Positions 17,685-27,052 of a stretch of 64,000 nt of DNA are shown here, in pieces. The notes below the pieces were generated by a model, which was not told the origin of the DNA, searched no databases, and worked only from the letters and a program-made list of their open reading frames with translations. This DNA is from CAZSAK01 sp964605155. Lineage in GTDB: Bacteria > Pseudomonadota > Gammaproteobacteria > SZUA-140. The DNA lies in the NCBI GenBank assembly GCA_964605155.1, contig CAZSAK010000002.1, positions 124,001 to 188,000 on the forward strand, written 5' to 3'. The stretch's first letter is position 1; every line of letters begins with the position of its first letter. The translations under genes and the position numbers were made by a program.

Positions 17685-18200
17685 TTAATCCTCTTCATCC
17701 ATGGTCAGTTTGCCGCTGATGTCACCGCTGATATGATAACTGCGGGCGATGTCCTCGCTTTGCATAATAATCTCAAAAGGGGTCATCTCCCCGCTCGACA
17801 ACATGAAGATGCGCGGCTTTTGTTCTTCTTCGTCTTTGTTCTCATCACTGAAAAAGTCATATTGCTCACCCTCGAAGAATACATCCATATGTATATCTTG
17901 CGGCAGACTGCGGGAACGGAAGATCTTGTCCTCCACCGGAGACCACTGCTGATCCTCGAAGACCAGAAAATCATAGCCGTCATGAGACAGTTCCAGGGCG
18001 TACTCCCTTGATAACATAACCGATTCCTGCGCAGCCAGCGATGCCAGTGCGACAAAACGGTCCGCCTCGGTCTTGAGCTCGTCTTCCCTGTCGGGATTTA
18101 GCGAAATGACCGCCAGACTCATGATGATACCGATGATGGCTACCACGACCACGATCTCCAGCAGCGTAAAACCATTGCTTGCGGTACGCTCATGATACAT
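17685..18200 (-). CDS. gspH: Type II secretion minor pseudopilin H
   Basis: About 171 residues from the ATG at 18200, which has GGGACG just upstream; a GTG at 18230 is the longest alternative. The prepilin motif is NGFTLLEIVVVVAIIGI. The rest matches GspH in pattern (LASLAAQESVMLSREYALELS, then YDFLVFEDQQW) with an unusually acidic insert near residues 125-135 (DENKDEEEQK). It joins the pseudopilus shaft to the tip. Confidence 0.9.
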   Translation of the reverse strand: MYHERTASNGFTLLEIVVVVAIIGIIMSLAVISLNPDREDELKTEADRFVALASLAAQESVMLSREYALELSHDGYDFLVFEDQQWSPVEDKIFRSRSLPQDIHMDVFFEGEQYDFFSDENKDEEEQKPRIFMLSSGEMTPFEIIMQSEDIARSYHISGDISGKLTMDEED

Positions 18201-18286
18201 CACGTCCCGGCGGCAAACTTGCCGCCGCACCTCCGGAATATATGACAGTGCGGTATGTCGGAGTGGAAACCTGATACTACGGCCTG

Positions 18287-18706
18287 CTATTCGTCGAGAT
18301 TCCAGTTGCCAATATCGGCATCCTCACCTTCGCCGCCCTGCGCACCGTCGCGACCCAGGGTAAAGATATCGATCTTGCCCTGTACGCCCGGATTCAGGTA
18401 CTGATAGGTATGATCCCAGGGATCCTTGGGCATGCGCGGCAGATAATCGGGCACCAGCGCCTCGACGCCTTCATCGGTCGTCGGATAGACATGATGATCG
18501 AGACGGTACATGTTGAATGCACTCTCTATTGCACGGATATCCGCCTTGGCCTTGGTGATCTTCGCCTGTCCGGGTTTGTCCATGATATTGGGTACCACGA
18601 TCGCCGCCAGTATCCCGAGTATGACCACTACCACCAGCACCTCGATCAGAGTGAAACCACTCTGACGCACAGGCCGGTTCTTTGTTTGCTGCAGTCTCTT
18701 GTTCAT
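18287..18706 (-). CDS. gspG: Type II secretion major pseudopilin G
   Basis: Major subunit of the pseudopilus, 139 residues from the ATG at 18706, which has GGA at a normal distance; an ATG at 18718 lacks one. The prepilin motif SGFTLIEVLVVVVILGILA is followed by the highly conserved VPNIMDKPGQAKITKAKADI and LDHHVYPTTDEGVEAL. The C terminus (DIFTLGRDGAQGGEGEDADIGNW) holds the calcium-binding loop of the family. Confidence 0.96.
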   Translation of the reverse strand: MNKRLQQTKNRPVRQSGFTLIEVLVVVVILGILAAIVVPNIMDKPGQAKITKAKADIRAIESAFNMYRLDHHVYPTTDEGVEALVPDYLPRMPKDPWDHTYQYLNPGVQGKIDIFTLGRDGAQGGEGEDADIGNWNLDE

Positions 18707-18728
18707 AGCTAATTCCATTGGTTGATCA

Positions 18729-19946
18729 TCATATCACCAGTTGATTCAGGTTAAATATCGGCAACAGGATCGCTAACACGATAACCAGCACGATTCCACC
18801 CATAATCAATATCATAAACGGCCCGAACAGCCCCACCATGGTTTGCATGACCGACTCCAGTTCACGTTCCTGGCTGCTCGCGGCCCGATCCAGCATGACC
18901 TCCAGGCGACCACTGGTTTCGCCACTGGCGATCAAATGTATGGTCATAGGGGGGAAATATCCACTGCGTTCAAGGGCTTTGTTAAGGCTTGAGCCTTCAC
19001 GGACGAGCCTGGCGGTCTCTTCCACCGAGGCGCGCATCGGCAGGTTGGAAACCACCTGGGAAGAGATACGCAGCGCCTCGAGTACCGGTACACCACTCTC
19101 GGTCAGTATACTCAATGTGCGGGCAAAACGCGCCGCATTCAAGCCGCGTACCAAACGTGACAGCAATGGCAGCGCCAGTTGCAGGCGATGGAATTTGCGC
19201 CGCGGCCCGGGCCGTCGCAGCAACAACCTGGATGCGACCACCAGACCGATGATGATCAACAACAGTGTAATGCCGTTGCCACGGATGAAATCACTCGCCG
19301 CGATCAGGCCGCGGGTAAGCAATGGCAATTCCTGTCCAATGTTCTCGAATACCTGTACCACCTGCGGGACCACGTAGGCGAGTAACAGTATTACCACGCT
19401 GATGGCAACAACGATCACCAGTACCGGATAGATCAAGGCCAGGAATACTTTCTGTCTCAATGCCTGGCGGCCATCGGTATAATCAGCCAGGCGGTCCAGC
19501 ACAACATCGAGGTGTCCCGATTGCTCACCTGCCGCCACGGTGGCGCGGTAAAGGTCAGAAAACGCGCGTGGGAAATCATCGAGTGCCGCGGCCAGGGACT
19601 GGCCTTCCATAACGCGGGCGCGCACCCCGACCAGCATGCTCTTGATCCGCGGTTTCTCGGTCTGTTGTGATACCGCCTGCAGTGCCTCTTCAATGGGCAG
19701 ACCGGAGCGGACCAGCGTGGCGAACTGGCGGGTGATCAATGCCAGGTCCGCTGCACTGATACCGCGTTGAAACAACAGCGACCGCCTGCCGCCTTGCCCC
19801 TCTTGCTGCGCTATCTCGTGTACGGAGATCGGCGCCCAGCCACGGTCGCGCAACTGTTGCCTGATCTGGCGCGGGGCATCGCCTTCAAGTACGCCCTTGC
19901 GTTCCCGCCCGCCGGTATCCAATGCTGTAAATTCAAATGCGCCCAA
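18729..19946 (-). CDS. gspF: Type II secretion inner-membrane platform protein F
   Basis: A 405-residue polytopic platform protein with two T2SSF domains and three membrane segments (about 168-195, 220-240, 372-398). The N terminus MGAFEFTALDTGGRERKGVL is the classic GspF start, and here the initiator codon is TTG at 19946. Domain motifs: LALITRQFATLVRSGLPIEEAL, then AARFARTLSILTESGVPVLEAL, with the C-terminal MTIHLIASGETSGRLEVML. Confidence 0.96.
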   Translation of the reverse strand: MGAFEFTALDTGGRERKGVLEGDAPRQIRQQLRDRGWAPISVHEIAQQEGQGGRRSLLFQRGISAADLALITRQFATLVRSGLPIEEALQAVSQQTEKPRIKSMLVGVRARVMEGQSLAAALDDFPRAFSDLYRATVAAGEQSGHLDVVLDRLADYTDGRQALRQKVFLALIYPVLVIVVAISVVILLLAYVVPQVVQVFENIGQELPLLTRGLIAASDFIRGNGITLLLIIIGLVVASRLLLRRPGPRRKFHRLQLALPLLSRLVRGLNAARFARTLSILTESGVPVLEALRISSQVVSNLPMRASVEETARLVREGSSLNKALERSGYFPPMTIHLIASGETSGRLEVMLDRAASSQERELESVMQTMVGLFGPFMILIMGGIVLVIVLAILLPIFNLNQLVI

Positions 19947-19999
19947 TGGTCAACCCGGATACGATAACAAGGCACTACTGCCAAACACAAACATGGCGA

Positions 20000-21547
20000 T
20001 CAATCCTCGTGGGTGACACGCAATACTTCTTCCAGCGAGGTATCACCCGCCAGAATCCGGCGCATACCGTCCTGGTAGATGCTTGGGCTGCGTGAACGCG
20101 CATAGTTTTCCAGTTGCTGCTCCGAGGTACCATCATGGATCATGGTGCGCATCCTGTCGTCGATCTCGACCAGCTCGAATATGGCGGTGCGTCCCCGGTA
20201 ACCGGTATAGCTACATTGCTTGCAGCCTTCCCCCCTGTACAAGGTCGGCGGCGGATCAGTAGGCAAGCCGTGGTTGCTGCAATCCGCCTGACTGGCCTCG
20301 TACGGGCTTTTGCATTCTTGGCATAACAGGCGCACCAGCCGTTGCGCCAATACACCGATCAGACTCGACGCAACCAGAAAAGGTTCCACACCCATGTCAC
20401 GCAGACGGGTCACCGCACCGATAGCGGTGTTGGTATGCAGCGTTGACAACACCATATGACCGGTCAGACTGGCCTGTACCGCGATCTCCGCAGTCTCCAG
20501 GTCCCGGATCTCGCCCACCATTACCACGTCCGGGTCCTGGCGCAGGATGGCGCGCAACCCCCGTGCAAAGCTCATGTTGACCTTGGTTTGAACCTGTGTC
20601 TGACTGATCCCGTCGAGATAATATTCGATGGGATCCTCGACGGTCATAATGTTACTGCTCTTGTCATTGAGCTGGGTCAAAACCGCATAGAGAGTGGTGG
20701 TCTTGCCCGAACCTGTCGGACCGGTCACCAGAATTATGCCGTGCGGTTTGTGGATCAGATTATCCATAACCTTTAATGAGTCCGGATCCATGCCCAGGTG
20801 CTTGAGGTCGAGTCGACCGGCCTTTTTGTCCAGCAGCCGCAGCACCACACGTTCCCCGTGTCCTGACGGCAGGGTCGATACACGTACGTCCACGGCCCGG
20901 CCGGCAATACGCAGCGAAATACGGCCATCCTGTGGGAGACGCTTTTCGGCGATATCCAGCTTTGCCATGACCTTGACGCGTGAGACAAGGATCGGCGCCA
21001 AGACCCTCACCGGTTCCAGTACCTCGCGCAATACGCCGTCGATTCGGAATCTCACCACCATGCGGTTTTCATAGGGTTCGATATGGATATCCGAGGCATT
21101 TTCCTTCACCGCCTCGGTGAGTATGGCATTAATCAGGCGAATTATGGGCGCGTCGTCTTCACTCTCGAGCAGATCCTCGGGTTCCTGCAGCTGTTGCGCG
21201 ATGCTCGAGAGATCCATTTCCTCACCCATATCACCCATCATCTGCATGGTCTGGGATGAACCGTACTCGTATGAACGCTGCAACATGGCATCGAACTTGT
21301 CCGGAGCGATGATCTCGAGATCCAGAGGCATACCCATGAATCGCCGTACTTCTGACAATGCCGGTGTATTAACGTTGGGCCTGCAAACGGCCTTTGCATG
21401 ACCATTATCCACCTCGGTCACCAGCACGCCGTTGCGTTTGGCATAGATAAATGGCGGCCGTTTAATCGCCTGGTCAGACGTCAGCGGGGAGTCGGTCGCA
21501 ACAACCTCACCCGTCAGCATTGTCTGATTACCGGGTTGTATGTCCAT
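20000..21547 (-). CDS. gspE: Type II secretion ATPase E
   Basis: Hexameric ATPase driving pseudopilus assembly, 515 residues. It has an N-terminal GspL-binding region, then Walker A GPTGSGKTT at residues 276-284, an Asp-box MTVEDPIEYYL, Walker B DPDVVMVGEIRD at 338-349 and a His-box STLHTN. The C-terminal zinc element has Cys409, Cys412, Cys442 and Cys445. The ATG overlaps the gspD stop (TAATG), indicating coupling. A 53-bp gap separates it from gspF. Confidence 0.97.
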   Translation of the reverse strand: MDIQPGNQTMLTGEVVATDSPLTSDQAIKRPPFIYAKRNGVLVTEVDNGHAKAVCRPNVNTPALSEVRRFMGMPLDLEIIAPDKFDAMLQRSYEYGSSQTMQMMGDMGEEMDLSSIAQQLQEPEDLLESEDDAPIIRLINAILTEAVKENASDIHIEPYENRMVVRFRIDGVLREVLEPVRVLAPILVSRVKVMAKLDIAEKRLPQDGRISLRIAGRAVDVRVSTLPSGHGERVVLRLLDKKAGRLDLKHLGMDPDSLKVMDNLIHKPHGIILVTGPTGSGKTTTLYAVLTQLNDKSSNIMTVEDPIEYYLDGISQTQVQTKVNMSFARGLRAILRQDPDVVMVGEIRDLETAEIAVQASLTGHMVLSTLHTNTAIGAVTRLRDMGVEPFLVASSLIGVLAQRLVRLLCQECKSPYEASQADCSNHGLPTDPPPTLYRGEGCKQCSYTGYRGRTAIFELVEIDDRMRTMIHDGTSEQQLENYARSRSPSIYQDGMRRILAGDTSLEEVLRVTHED

Positions 21548-23724
21548 TAAAGGTTCGCTGATTTTCTCGCAACCTCTTCAGGTAAAGGTAGTTGCGGCGG
21601 GATGGTGTCCTGAAACTCCAGCTGATTGATCATTTCAGTGTCTTCGCTTTCACTGTCGGAATTGTCCATCTCCTTATCGTTAGTACCCCTATCCTTGTCT
21701 GGTTGTTGCGCATTATTGGACGGCGTGTCATCGAGTGGTACCTCCTTGAAGGGCGGCGGCTCGACCAGAAATTCATCCAGCGCGGGTAGTACGGGGGACT
21801 CCTGGCTGGGCATCAATAACAGGCCTCTTTGCCGCGCATTTATCTGCTGGGTTCGGATATAGTTATACTTGCTGCTCGTCACCTCCGCTGTGACCGCCGC
21901 ATCCCGTATAATGGTCGGTCGCATGAACACCATCAGATTTGTCTTGTCCTTGGTGGTGTTCTTGGATTTGAACAACAGGCCCAGTAACGGGATATCACCC
22001 AGCAGGGGTACCTTCTGTACGGATTCCTTTACCTGGTCGTCAATCAGGCCGCCGAGTATGATAGTCTCACCATCATCAACAATGACACTGGTCTTGACGG
22101 ATCGTTTATTGGTAATGAGATCGGCGGCACCAACCGAACTTGCAGCGATACTGTCGACAGCCTGATCGATATCCAGTCTGACGGCGTTGCCTTCATTGAT
22201 CTGAGGTTTGATCTTCAGCGTGATGCCCACGTTTTGGCGCTGAATCGTCTGGAACGGATTGGTCGGCGTACTTGTTGTCCCCGTTGATGTAAACGAGCCG
22301 GTGATAAAGGGCACCTCCTGCCCGACCACGATCTCGGCCTCTTCATTATCCATCGTTATCAGTGTCGGCGTTGACAGGATATTGGTCGTGCCATCCCCCT
22401 GCAAGGCGCTAATGATGGCTGCGAAGTTGGTGTTGTCATCGTTAAAGCGGCCGATACCCAGGGTCAACCCATCCGATATCGCCGCAGGAACACTACCGGT
22501 CGCGGCCGCTGCTGCGATCGATGAAATACTGGCACCCGTGCCGGAGAAATTACTGACACCCACGGGACCATCACCACCGGGCGTCCCGTCTGCAATCCAC
22601 TGTACTCCCAGCGCCGCTGATAGATTTTGCGAGACTTCGGCAATGATCGTCTCGACCTGTACCTGGGCACGTCTCACATCCAGCTGCTGGATCACCATCT
22701 CCAGCGAACGGATCAAATCGGGGGGTGCGGTGATTACCAGGGAGTTGGTATTCTCATCGGCCTGGATGTTGATCGGGAAGCTGCGCGAGGTCGGCGCACC
22801 GCCGCCTGCCGCCTTGGCCTGTTGTTCCACGCTGGAGCTCACCCCCGTCAATACCGGCACCAGATCCTTGGCCTGGGCATAGCGTAGATAGATAACGCGT
22901 GTATTACCTTCATTTTCGAGCGGCGTATCTAGATGGGAGATGATCGCCCGTATGCGCAAGCGGCCCGACTTGCCGCCACCGATGAGGATGCTGTTGGTAC
23001 GTTCGTCGGCGATCAATATCGGTGAGTCCTCAGCACCAGCAGGACCACCTCCCGCCTTGCCGCGCGCCTGTTGTTCAAGCGAGGTCAGGATACGCACTAC
23101 CTCGGCGGCGGATGCATGCTGCAGGGTAATGATCTCGATCTCGTCACTGCTGGGTATATCAATCCGTTTTATGATCTTGAGCATCCTGTCGATGTTGGAG
23201 GCACGGTCCGCGATTATGAGGATGTTGCCCGGTACATAGGCCGCCAGATGCCCCTGTTGCGGGATCAACGGGCGCAGGATCGGGACCAGTTGAGAGGCGG
23301 AGACGTTTTCGAGTTCCACTACCCGCGTCACCATCTCATCACCCTCCCCGGGTACCCTGTCGGTCGACATCGGGATCGGGCTCTGTTTGGCATTGGCATC
23401 CGGAATGATCTTGATTACATCACCGACCGGTACGGCGGAAAAACCGTGCACCTCCAGGATCGACAAAAACACCTGGTAGACCTCCTCCTCCTCCATCGGA
23501 TGCGATGAGATTATGGTTACCTTGCCCTTGACGCGCGGGTCGACTATAAAATTTTTACCGGTAACCTCCGACACTGTGTTGATCACCGCACTGATATCGG
23601 CATCCTTGAGGTTCAGGGTGATCGGCTTTGCCTGTGATTCGGCAGCGAACAAGAGCAGCGACAACGTCAGCGCCGCTGCCATTATACGGATAAGGAGGCC
23701 AGGGCCTTGCAACCGTGATCTCAT
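21547..23724 (-). CDS. gspD: Type II secretion secretin D
   Basis: Outer-membrane secretin, about 725 residues from the ATG at 23724. That start gives a standard signal peptide (MRSRLQGPGLLIRI, core, AESQA). The frame is open to 23757 (ATG at 23754, TTG at 23757), but a TATAAT lies at 23761-23766, so a transcript from there would begin near the upstream starts. Domains in order: N0 (ISAVINTVSEVTGKNFIVD), N1-N3 repeats, the secretin core (VGQEVPFITGSFTS, then DDGETIILGGLIDD and KVPLLGDIPLLGLLFKS), and an acidic C-terminal tail likely for pilotin docking. Confidence 0.95.
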   Translation of the reverse strand: MRSRLQGPGLLIRIMAAALTLSLLLFAAESQAKPITLNLKDADISAVINTVSEVTGKNFIVDPRVKGKVTIISSHPMEEEEVYQVFLSILEVHGFSAVPVGDVIKIIPDANAKQSPIPMSTDRVPGEGDEMVTRVVELENVSASQLVPILRPLIPQQGHLAAYVPGNILIIADRASNIDRMLKIIKRIDIPSSDEIEIITLQHASAAEVVRILTSLEQQARGKAGGGPAGAEDSPILIADERTNSILIGGGKSGRLRIRAIISHLDTPLENEGNTRVIYLRYAQAKDLVPVLTGVSSSVEQQAKAAGGGAPTSRSFPINIQADENTNSLVITAPPDLIRSLEMVIQQLDVRRAQVQVETIIAEVSQNLSAALGVQWIADGTPGGDGPVGVSNFSGTGASISSIAAAAATGSVPAAISDGLTLGIGRFNDDNTNFAAIISALQGDGTTNILSTPTLITMDNEEAEIVVGQEVPFITGSFTSTGTTSTPTNPFQTIQRQNVGITLKIKPQINEGNAVRLDIDQAVDSIAASSVGAADLITNKRSVKTSVIVDDGETIILGGLIDDQVKESVQKVPLLGDIPLLGLLFKSKNTTKDKTNLMVFMRPTIIRDAAVTAEVTSSKYNYIRTQQINARQRGLLLMPSQESPVLPALDEFLVEPPPFKEVPLDDTPSNNAQQPDKDRGTNDKEMDNSDSESEDTEMINQLEFQDTIPPQLPLPEEVARKSANL

Positions 23725-23760
23725 TACTCGCGGGCTGTCGTCGTATAAACACATCAAGAC

Positions 23761-23766
23761 ATTATA
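23761..23766 (-). promoter_or_regulatory. Possible -10 element upstream of gspD
   Basis: The minus strand reads TATAAT here, preceded by GG. No convincing -35 is seen at the normal distance. If used, transcription would begin close to 23754 and favour the gspD start at 23724. It would let secretin be made independently of gspC. Confidence 0.3.
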
Positions 23767-23880
23767 CCTATTATGATTACCTGTGATGTATTATCAGTGA
23801 CAAACATCGGCAATGGCATCAGCGCTTATCCATACACGGGACCGGAAGCAAACATCACTATCACCTGACCGGTCAGATCA

Positions 23881-24786
23881 CTATTCGAGATTGACGACAT
23901 ACGATTGCCTTTGCCCGTTACGCATCAGTTCTATTCTGTATTCGTTGGTATCCGGCAGACTGCGCAGCAGGTTCAGACCCTTCGCAGGTGTATCCAGTTC
24001 AATTCCGTTGACCGAGGTGACAATATCCCCCGGTTGCAGACCGAAGCGTGACAGGAAGGATTTATCCCTGCCGGGCTGCACCTCGTAGCCAAGAAACCGA
24101 CCCCCCTCATTCTTCGGTGAAATCTGTACCAGATTAACGATTTGCTGCGGATTATTGACCAATGCGTCGCGATACTCCCGCAGTCCGGCGCCGTTGATCT
24201 TCGATGTGCTGTCCCGGCTGGAACGAGGGATTGCTGAAGGAGGGGATGCAGATCTTCCGCCATCCTGAAGTTCCACGGATTCCTTGGGCAGCCGCAGGGT
24301 TTCAAACTGATTGTTCCGCATCAGGACCACCCGGTCCGGATAGATCTCTTTTAATACCGCATTACCGGGTACCTGGGAACCGACCGTATAAAAATTTTCC
24401 TGGTTCCTCGGATCGGCAATGATGGCACCGCCCTGGGTCGGATCATCGGAGGCGAATATACCACGCAGGATCAACTTGAGCTTGGTCTCCGGGATCTCGG
24501 CCACCGCGGGCTTGACAGGCTCCCTGATCTCCTGTTTCACGCCGAACAGATTCCACCGGGCGATATTCCATGTCTTCAGTGACGGGCTCTGCACTGACTC
24601 CGCCTGAGCGGGCGGCTTTGGAGGCGGCAATGAAACCGGTGCGGGGATAAATCTCCATGTCAGTTCAGCGACGGTATAGGTGAGCAGACACAACAGCACC
24701 AGATTAACGACCGTGGTGGCACGCCTCAAAAAGGTCTCCTGAGAGATCAGGAGCAACGGATTTTTCATAACATCGGCCAATTTCAT
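23881..24786 (-). CDS. gspC: Type II secretion protein C
   Basis: First gene of the cluster, 301 residues. It has an N-terminal membrane helix (about residues 27-45), a proline-rich linker, an HR domain (NLFGVKQE through LKLILRGIFASDD and ADPRNQENFYTVGSQVPG), and a C-terminal PDZ domain (FGLQPGDIVTSVNGIELDTP). It connects the platform to the secretin. GAGATGA precedes the ATG. The gspC-gspD gap is 156 bp to the chosen gspD start. Confidence 0.94.
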   Translation of the reverse strand: MKLADVMKNPLLLISQETFLRRATTVVNLVLLCLLTYTVAELTWRFIPAPVSLPPPKPPAQAESVQSPSLKTWNIARWNLFGVKQEIREPVKPAVAEIPETKLKLILRGIFASDDPTQGGAIIADPRNQENFYTVGSQVPGNAVLKEIYPDRVVLMRNNQFETLRLPKESVELQDGGRSASPPSAIPRSSRDSTSKINGAGLREYRDALVNNPQQIVNLVQISPKNEGGRFLGYEVQPGRDKSFLSRFGLQPGDIVTSVNGIELDTPAKGLNLLRSLPDTNEYRIELMRNGQRQSYVVNLE

Positions 24787-24831
24787 TCATTCATCTCAAA
24801 ACCAATTCTTTATCATTGATAACATGGATGT

Positions 24832-25545
24832 TTATCCGCTCAAAAATAGATACAGGATACCAATGAACAAGGGTTGGTGCAGCATATAGATTATCAGGCT
24901 GTGACGGCCGCCCAGTGTCAGCACCTGACCGATCGCTGTATCGCCTTGCCAGCGGGCAAATGGAGGAACCGGGCCACTATATATATAACGTCCCAGGAAA
25001 AGGCCGATCAGCACGACACCGAACCATGGGAATAACGGGACGTAATCCTCGGTCACCGGCTTGTGTGTCATCAAACCTATCCATTGTAACGCGGATTGGT
25101 CAAACTGGGGATGGTGAAACCACAATCCGGCGGCAATGATACCGCAGCCGAGCACCAGATTGATCCAGTAAAACCGTATGAACAACACGCCCAGCAGGCT
25201 TGCGATCACTATAAAATGCAAAATACCAAAAAATATCATTGACTTGGGAAACATCAGATAGCTTGCCAGACTCACTGCGAGGGCACAGGCCACTAATACG
25301 CCGATTCGTCGCCAGTAGCGCCGTAAATCCAGACCGTTGACACTGGCCAGATACAGGCTGATGCCGACCAGACCAAGAAACATGCTGACTATCAAGGATC
25401 TAGCAGACAACCAGAAGACATTATTGTTGAAATCGATAGCGATGACATTGAAGTAATCGAGATCGAAGGTGAAGTGGTACGCCATCATCAGCACGATTGC
25501 CACGCCACGCAGAGCGTCAACAAATGGATAGCGTATCGAACTCAT
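24832..25545 (-). CDS. DUF1624 (heparan-alpha-glucosaminide N-acetyltransferase-like) membrane protein
   Basis: A 237-residue polytopic membrane protein. The N terminus RYPFVDALRGVAIVLMMAYHFTFDLDYF is the acyltransferase-3/DUF1624 signature, with the conserved DxxRG and HxxFD. The C-terminal GRHSLIIYMLHQPLFIGILYLF is also diagnostic. Seven to eight helices are predicted. It probably transfers an acyl group to an unknown acceptor; family members are rarely characterised. It lies between gspC and the DnaA-box gap. Confidence 0.85.
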   Translation of the reverse strand: MSSIRYPFVDALRGVAIVLMMAYHFTFDLDYFNVIAIDFNNNVFWLSARSLIVSMFLGLVGISLYLASVNGLDLRRYWRRIGVLVACALAVSLASYLMFPKSMIFFGILHFIVIASLLGVLFIRFYWINLVLGCGIIAAGLWFHHPQFDQSALQWIGLMTHKPVTEDYVPLFPWFGVVLIGLFLGRYIYSGPVPPFARWQGDTAIGQVLTLGGRHSLIIYMLHQPLFIGILYLFLSG

Positions 25546-25700
25546 TGATTCCTGGCTTTAACGACCTCCGCAGTATGGTTGAGCAAGGGGATTGATCGCG
25601 GATGTTTGAACCCTCCAGACAATCTCCCTTTCATATCTATCCCTTTAACAAACCTGAGATAAGTCTGCTCATGGGGCTGTTCTATCCTGAACCAGCCATG

Positions 25701-25709
25701 TTATACACA
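25701..25709 (+). promoter_or_regulatory. DnaA box (TTATACACA)
   Basis: Exact match to the TTATNCACA high-affinity consensus. It lies about 175 bp from the triple cluster, on the far side of the AT-rich tract. Confidence 0.55.
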
Positions 25710-25885
25710 CCGATGACAGCGATCCCGTTGCCGGGCACGAATGCGCAATCTGTGGCCATATCGGCCGTGGATTTATCGGTCTCTTAGTTAACTACCTGAT
25801 TATATGGATATAATATTCTGTATATTTTTTACGCAATCTAACTGGCCGTCAGTAATCTTGGGCCATCAAACGAGTTTAACCCATA

Positions 25886-25920
25886 TTATCCACATTGTTA
25901 TCCACAAAATATGTGGATAA
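25886..25920. promoter_or_regulatory. Cluster of three perfect DnaA boxes
   Basis: TTATCCACA at 25886-25894 and 25898-25906 (same orientation, starts 12 bp apart) and TGTGGATAA, its reverse complement, at 25912-25920. Three perfect 9-mers in 35 bp are very unlikely by chance. It could be part of a replication origin, a DnaA-titrating locus or a DnaA-controlled promoter region. Confidence 0.75.
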
Positions 25921-25971
25921 GGGGCAATGATAAATAATGACAAGGACTTAGGCCATGGCAGGATTTCATCG

Positions 25972-26937
25972 TCATTTCCCGCAGCTGTGGATCCAAGCAT
26001 CGCGCAGCATATCCTGATGCCGGATCCTGTTCAACAGGATGCGTTTGAAGACCTGTGGATCCTTGATATGGGTAATTTCACCCTGGCGGGGGAAATACTG
26101 ATCGTGGAGCCTTGAAAGCCAGAACCGCAGGGCTGCTGCGCGCAACATCACGGACCACGCCTCATGCTCATCCGCTGCTGGTGGGCGCTGTTGCCGGTAT
26201 GCAGACAAAAATGCCTTCAAGAGTGAGTCATCCATAGAACCGTCCTCCATGCTGCACCAATCATTTGCCGAGATGGCAACGTCATATAGCAACACATCGT
26301 TACAGGCGTAATAAAAATCAATAATGCCTGTCAGTCGATGATCAACAAACAGGACGTTATCGCGGAACAGGTCGCCGTGTATCACTCCACGTGGCAGGTC
26401 AAGCAAGCGTTTGGATGTCTGGTAACGGATTTCCGCATGTAACAGGTCGGCATCCTCATTATCCAGAAATGGCAGCAACCGCTGTTCTGTTTCATTCCAC
26501 CAGACAGGGCCCCGGTCATTGCTGCGGTGTTCCGGAAATGATTTCCCGATCTTATGCAACTCACCCAAAGCGGAACCGACGGCACGGCAATGGTCTGGGG
26601 TGGGCCGTTCGATGCTCTTCCCTTGCAGGCGCCTTACGAGCGCGGCTGGTTTGTTGTTGAGTATGCGGATATACGATCCCTGATCATCCGCAATCGGATG
26701 GGCGCTCGGAACGTCGTGCTCGGCGAGGAATGCCATCAGGTTCAGGAAATAGGGCAGTTCGTCGGCCTTGAGGGTCTCGAACAGTGTCAGGACAAATTGA
26801 TTCCGGGTCGTGGTGACAAAATAATTTGTGTTCTCGATGCCGGCGTTGATGCCCTCAAAATCGACCAGCGATCCCTGTGTATATGATGTGAGAAAGGTCT
26901 CCAGTTGATCACGTTCGACACGTGTAAAGACGGACAT
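25972..26937 (-). CDS. thrB: Homoserine kinase (choline-kinase-fold type)
   Basis: ATP-dependent phosphorylation of homoserine in threonine synthesis, by the aminoglycoside-phosphotransferase-fold enzyme found in Pseudomonas and relatives (not GHMP type). From the ATG at 26937 the protein has 321 residues and begins MSVFTRVERDQLETFLTSY, matching the family; the frame runs on to 26988. The catalytic motif GVIHGDLFRDNVLF and the metal-binding GIIDFYYAC are intact. The location near polA and a DUF2782 gene is the Pseudomonas arrangement. Confidence 0.92.
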   Translation of the reverse strand: MSVFTRVERDQLETFLTSYTQGSLVDFEGINAGIENTNYFVTTTRNQFVLTLFETLKADELPYFLNLMAFLAEHDVPSAHPIADDQGSYIRILNNKPAALVRRLQGKSIERPTPDHCRAVGSALGELHKIGKSFPEHRSNDRGPVWWNETEQRLLPFLDNEDADLLHAEIRYQTSKRLLDLPRGVIHGDLFRDNVLFVDHRLTGIIDFYYACNDVLLYDVAISANDWCSMEDGSMDDSLLKAFLSAYRQQRPPAADEHEAWSVMLRAAALRFWLSRLHDQYFPRQGEITHIKDPQVFKRILLNRIRHQDMLRDAWIHSCGK

Positions 26938-27052
26938 GTATAGAGTGTATGCGAATTGATTATAGTTACCGTTGACTATAATCGACATTCATATTGATTA
27001 AAAGGCACTCCGGATTAATTCTATCTCCCCGGCCTTTTATTTCCGGCGCATT

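Larger units (their letters stand above)
25546..25971. other. 426-bp non-coding gap with DnaA boxes and AT-rich stretch
   Basis: Lies between homoserine kinase and the DUF1624 gene, both on the minus strand. I see no credible gene. It holds four 9-mers matching TTATNCACA (25701-25709, 25886-25894, 25898-25906 on plus; 25912-25920 on minus). It also has a clearly AT-rich tract around 25787-25850. The other parts show no hairpin-plus-T-run terminator. Confidence 0.8.

Noticed and set aside
25602..25787. 61-residue plus-strand open frame in the DnaA-box gap
   Set aside because: No ribosome-binding site, no recognisable motif, and it contains one DnaA box; probably chance.
25546..25971. Calling this gap the chromosomal oriC outright
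   Set aside because: It would put the highly expressed atp operon head-on to replication, and conserved gene order points to an origin beyond mnmG.
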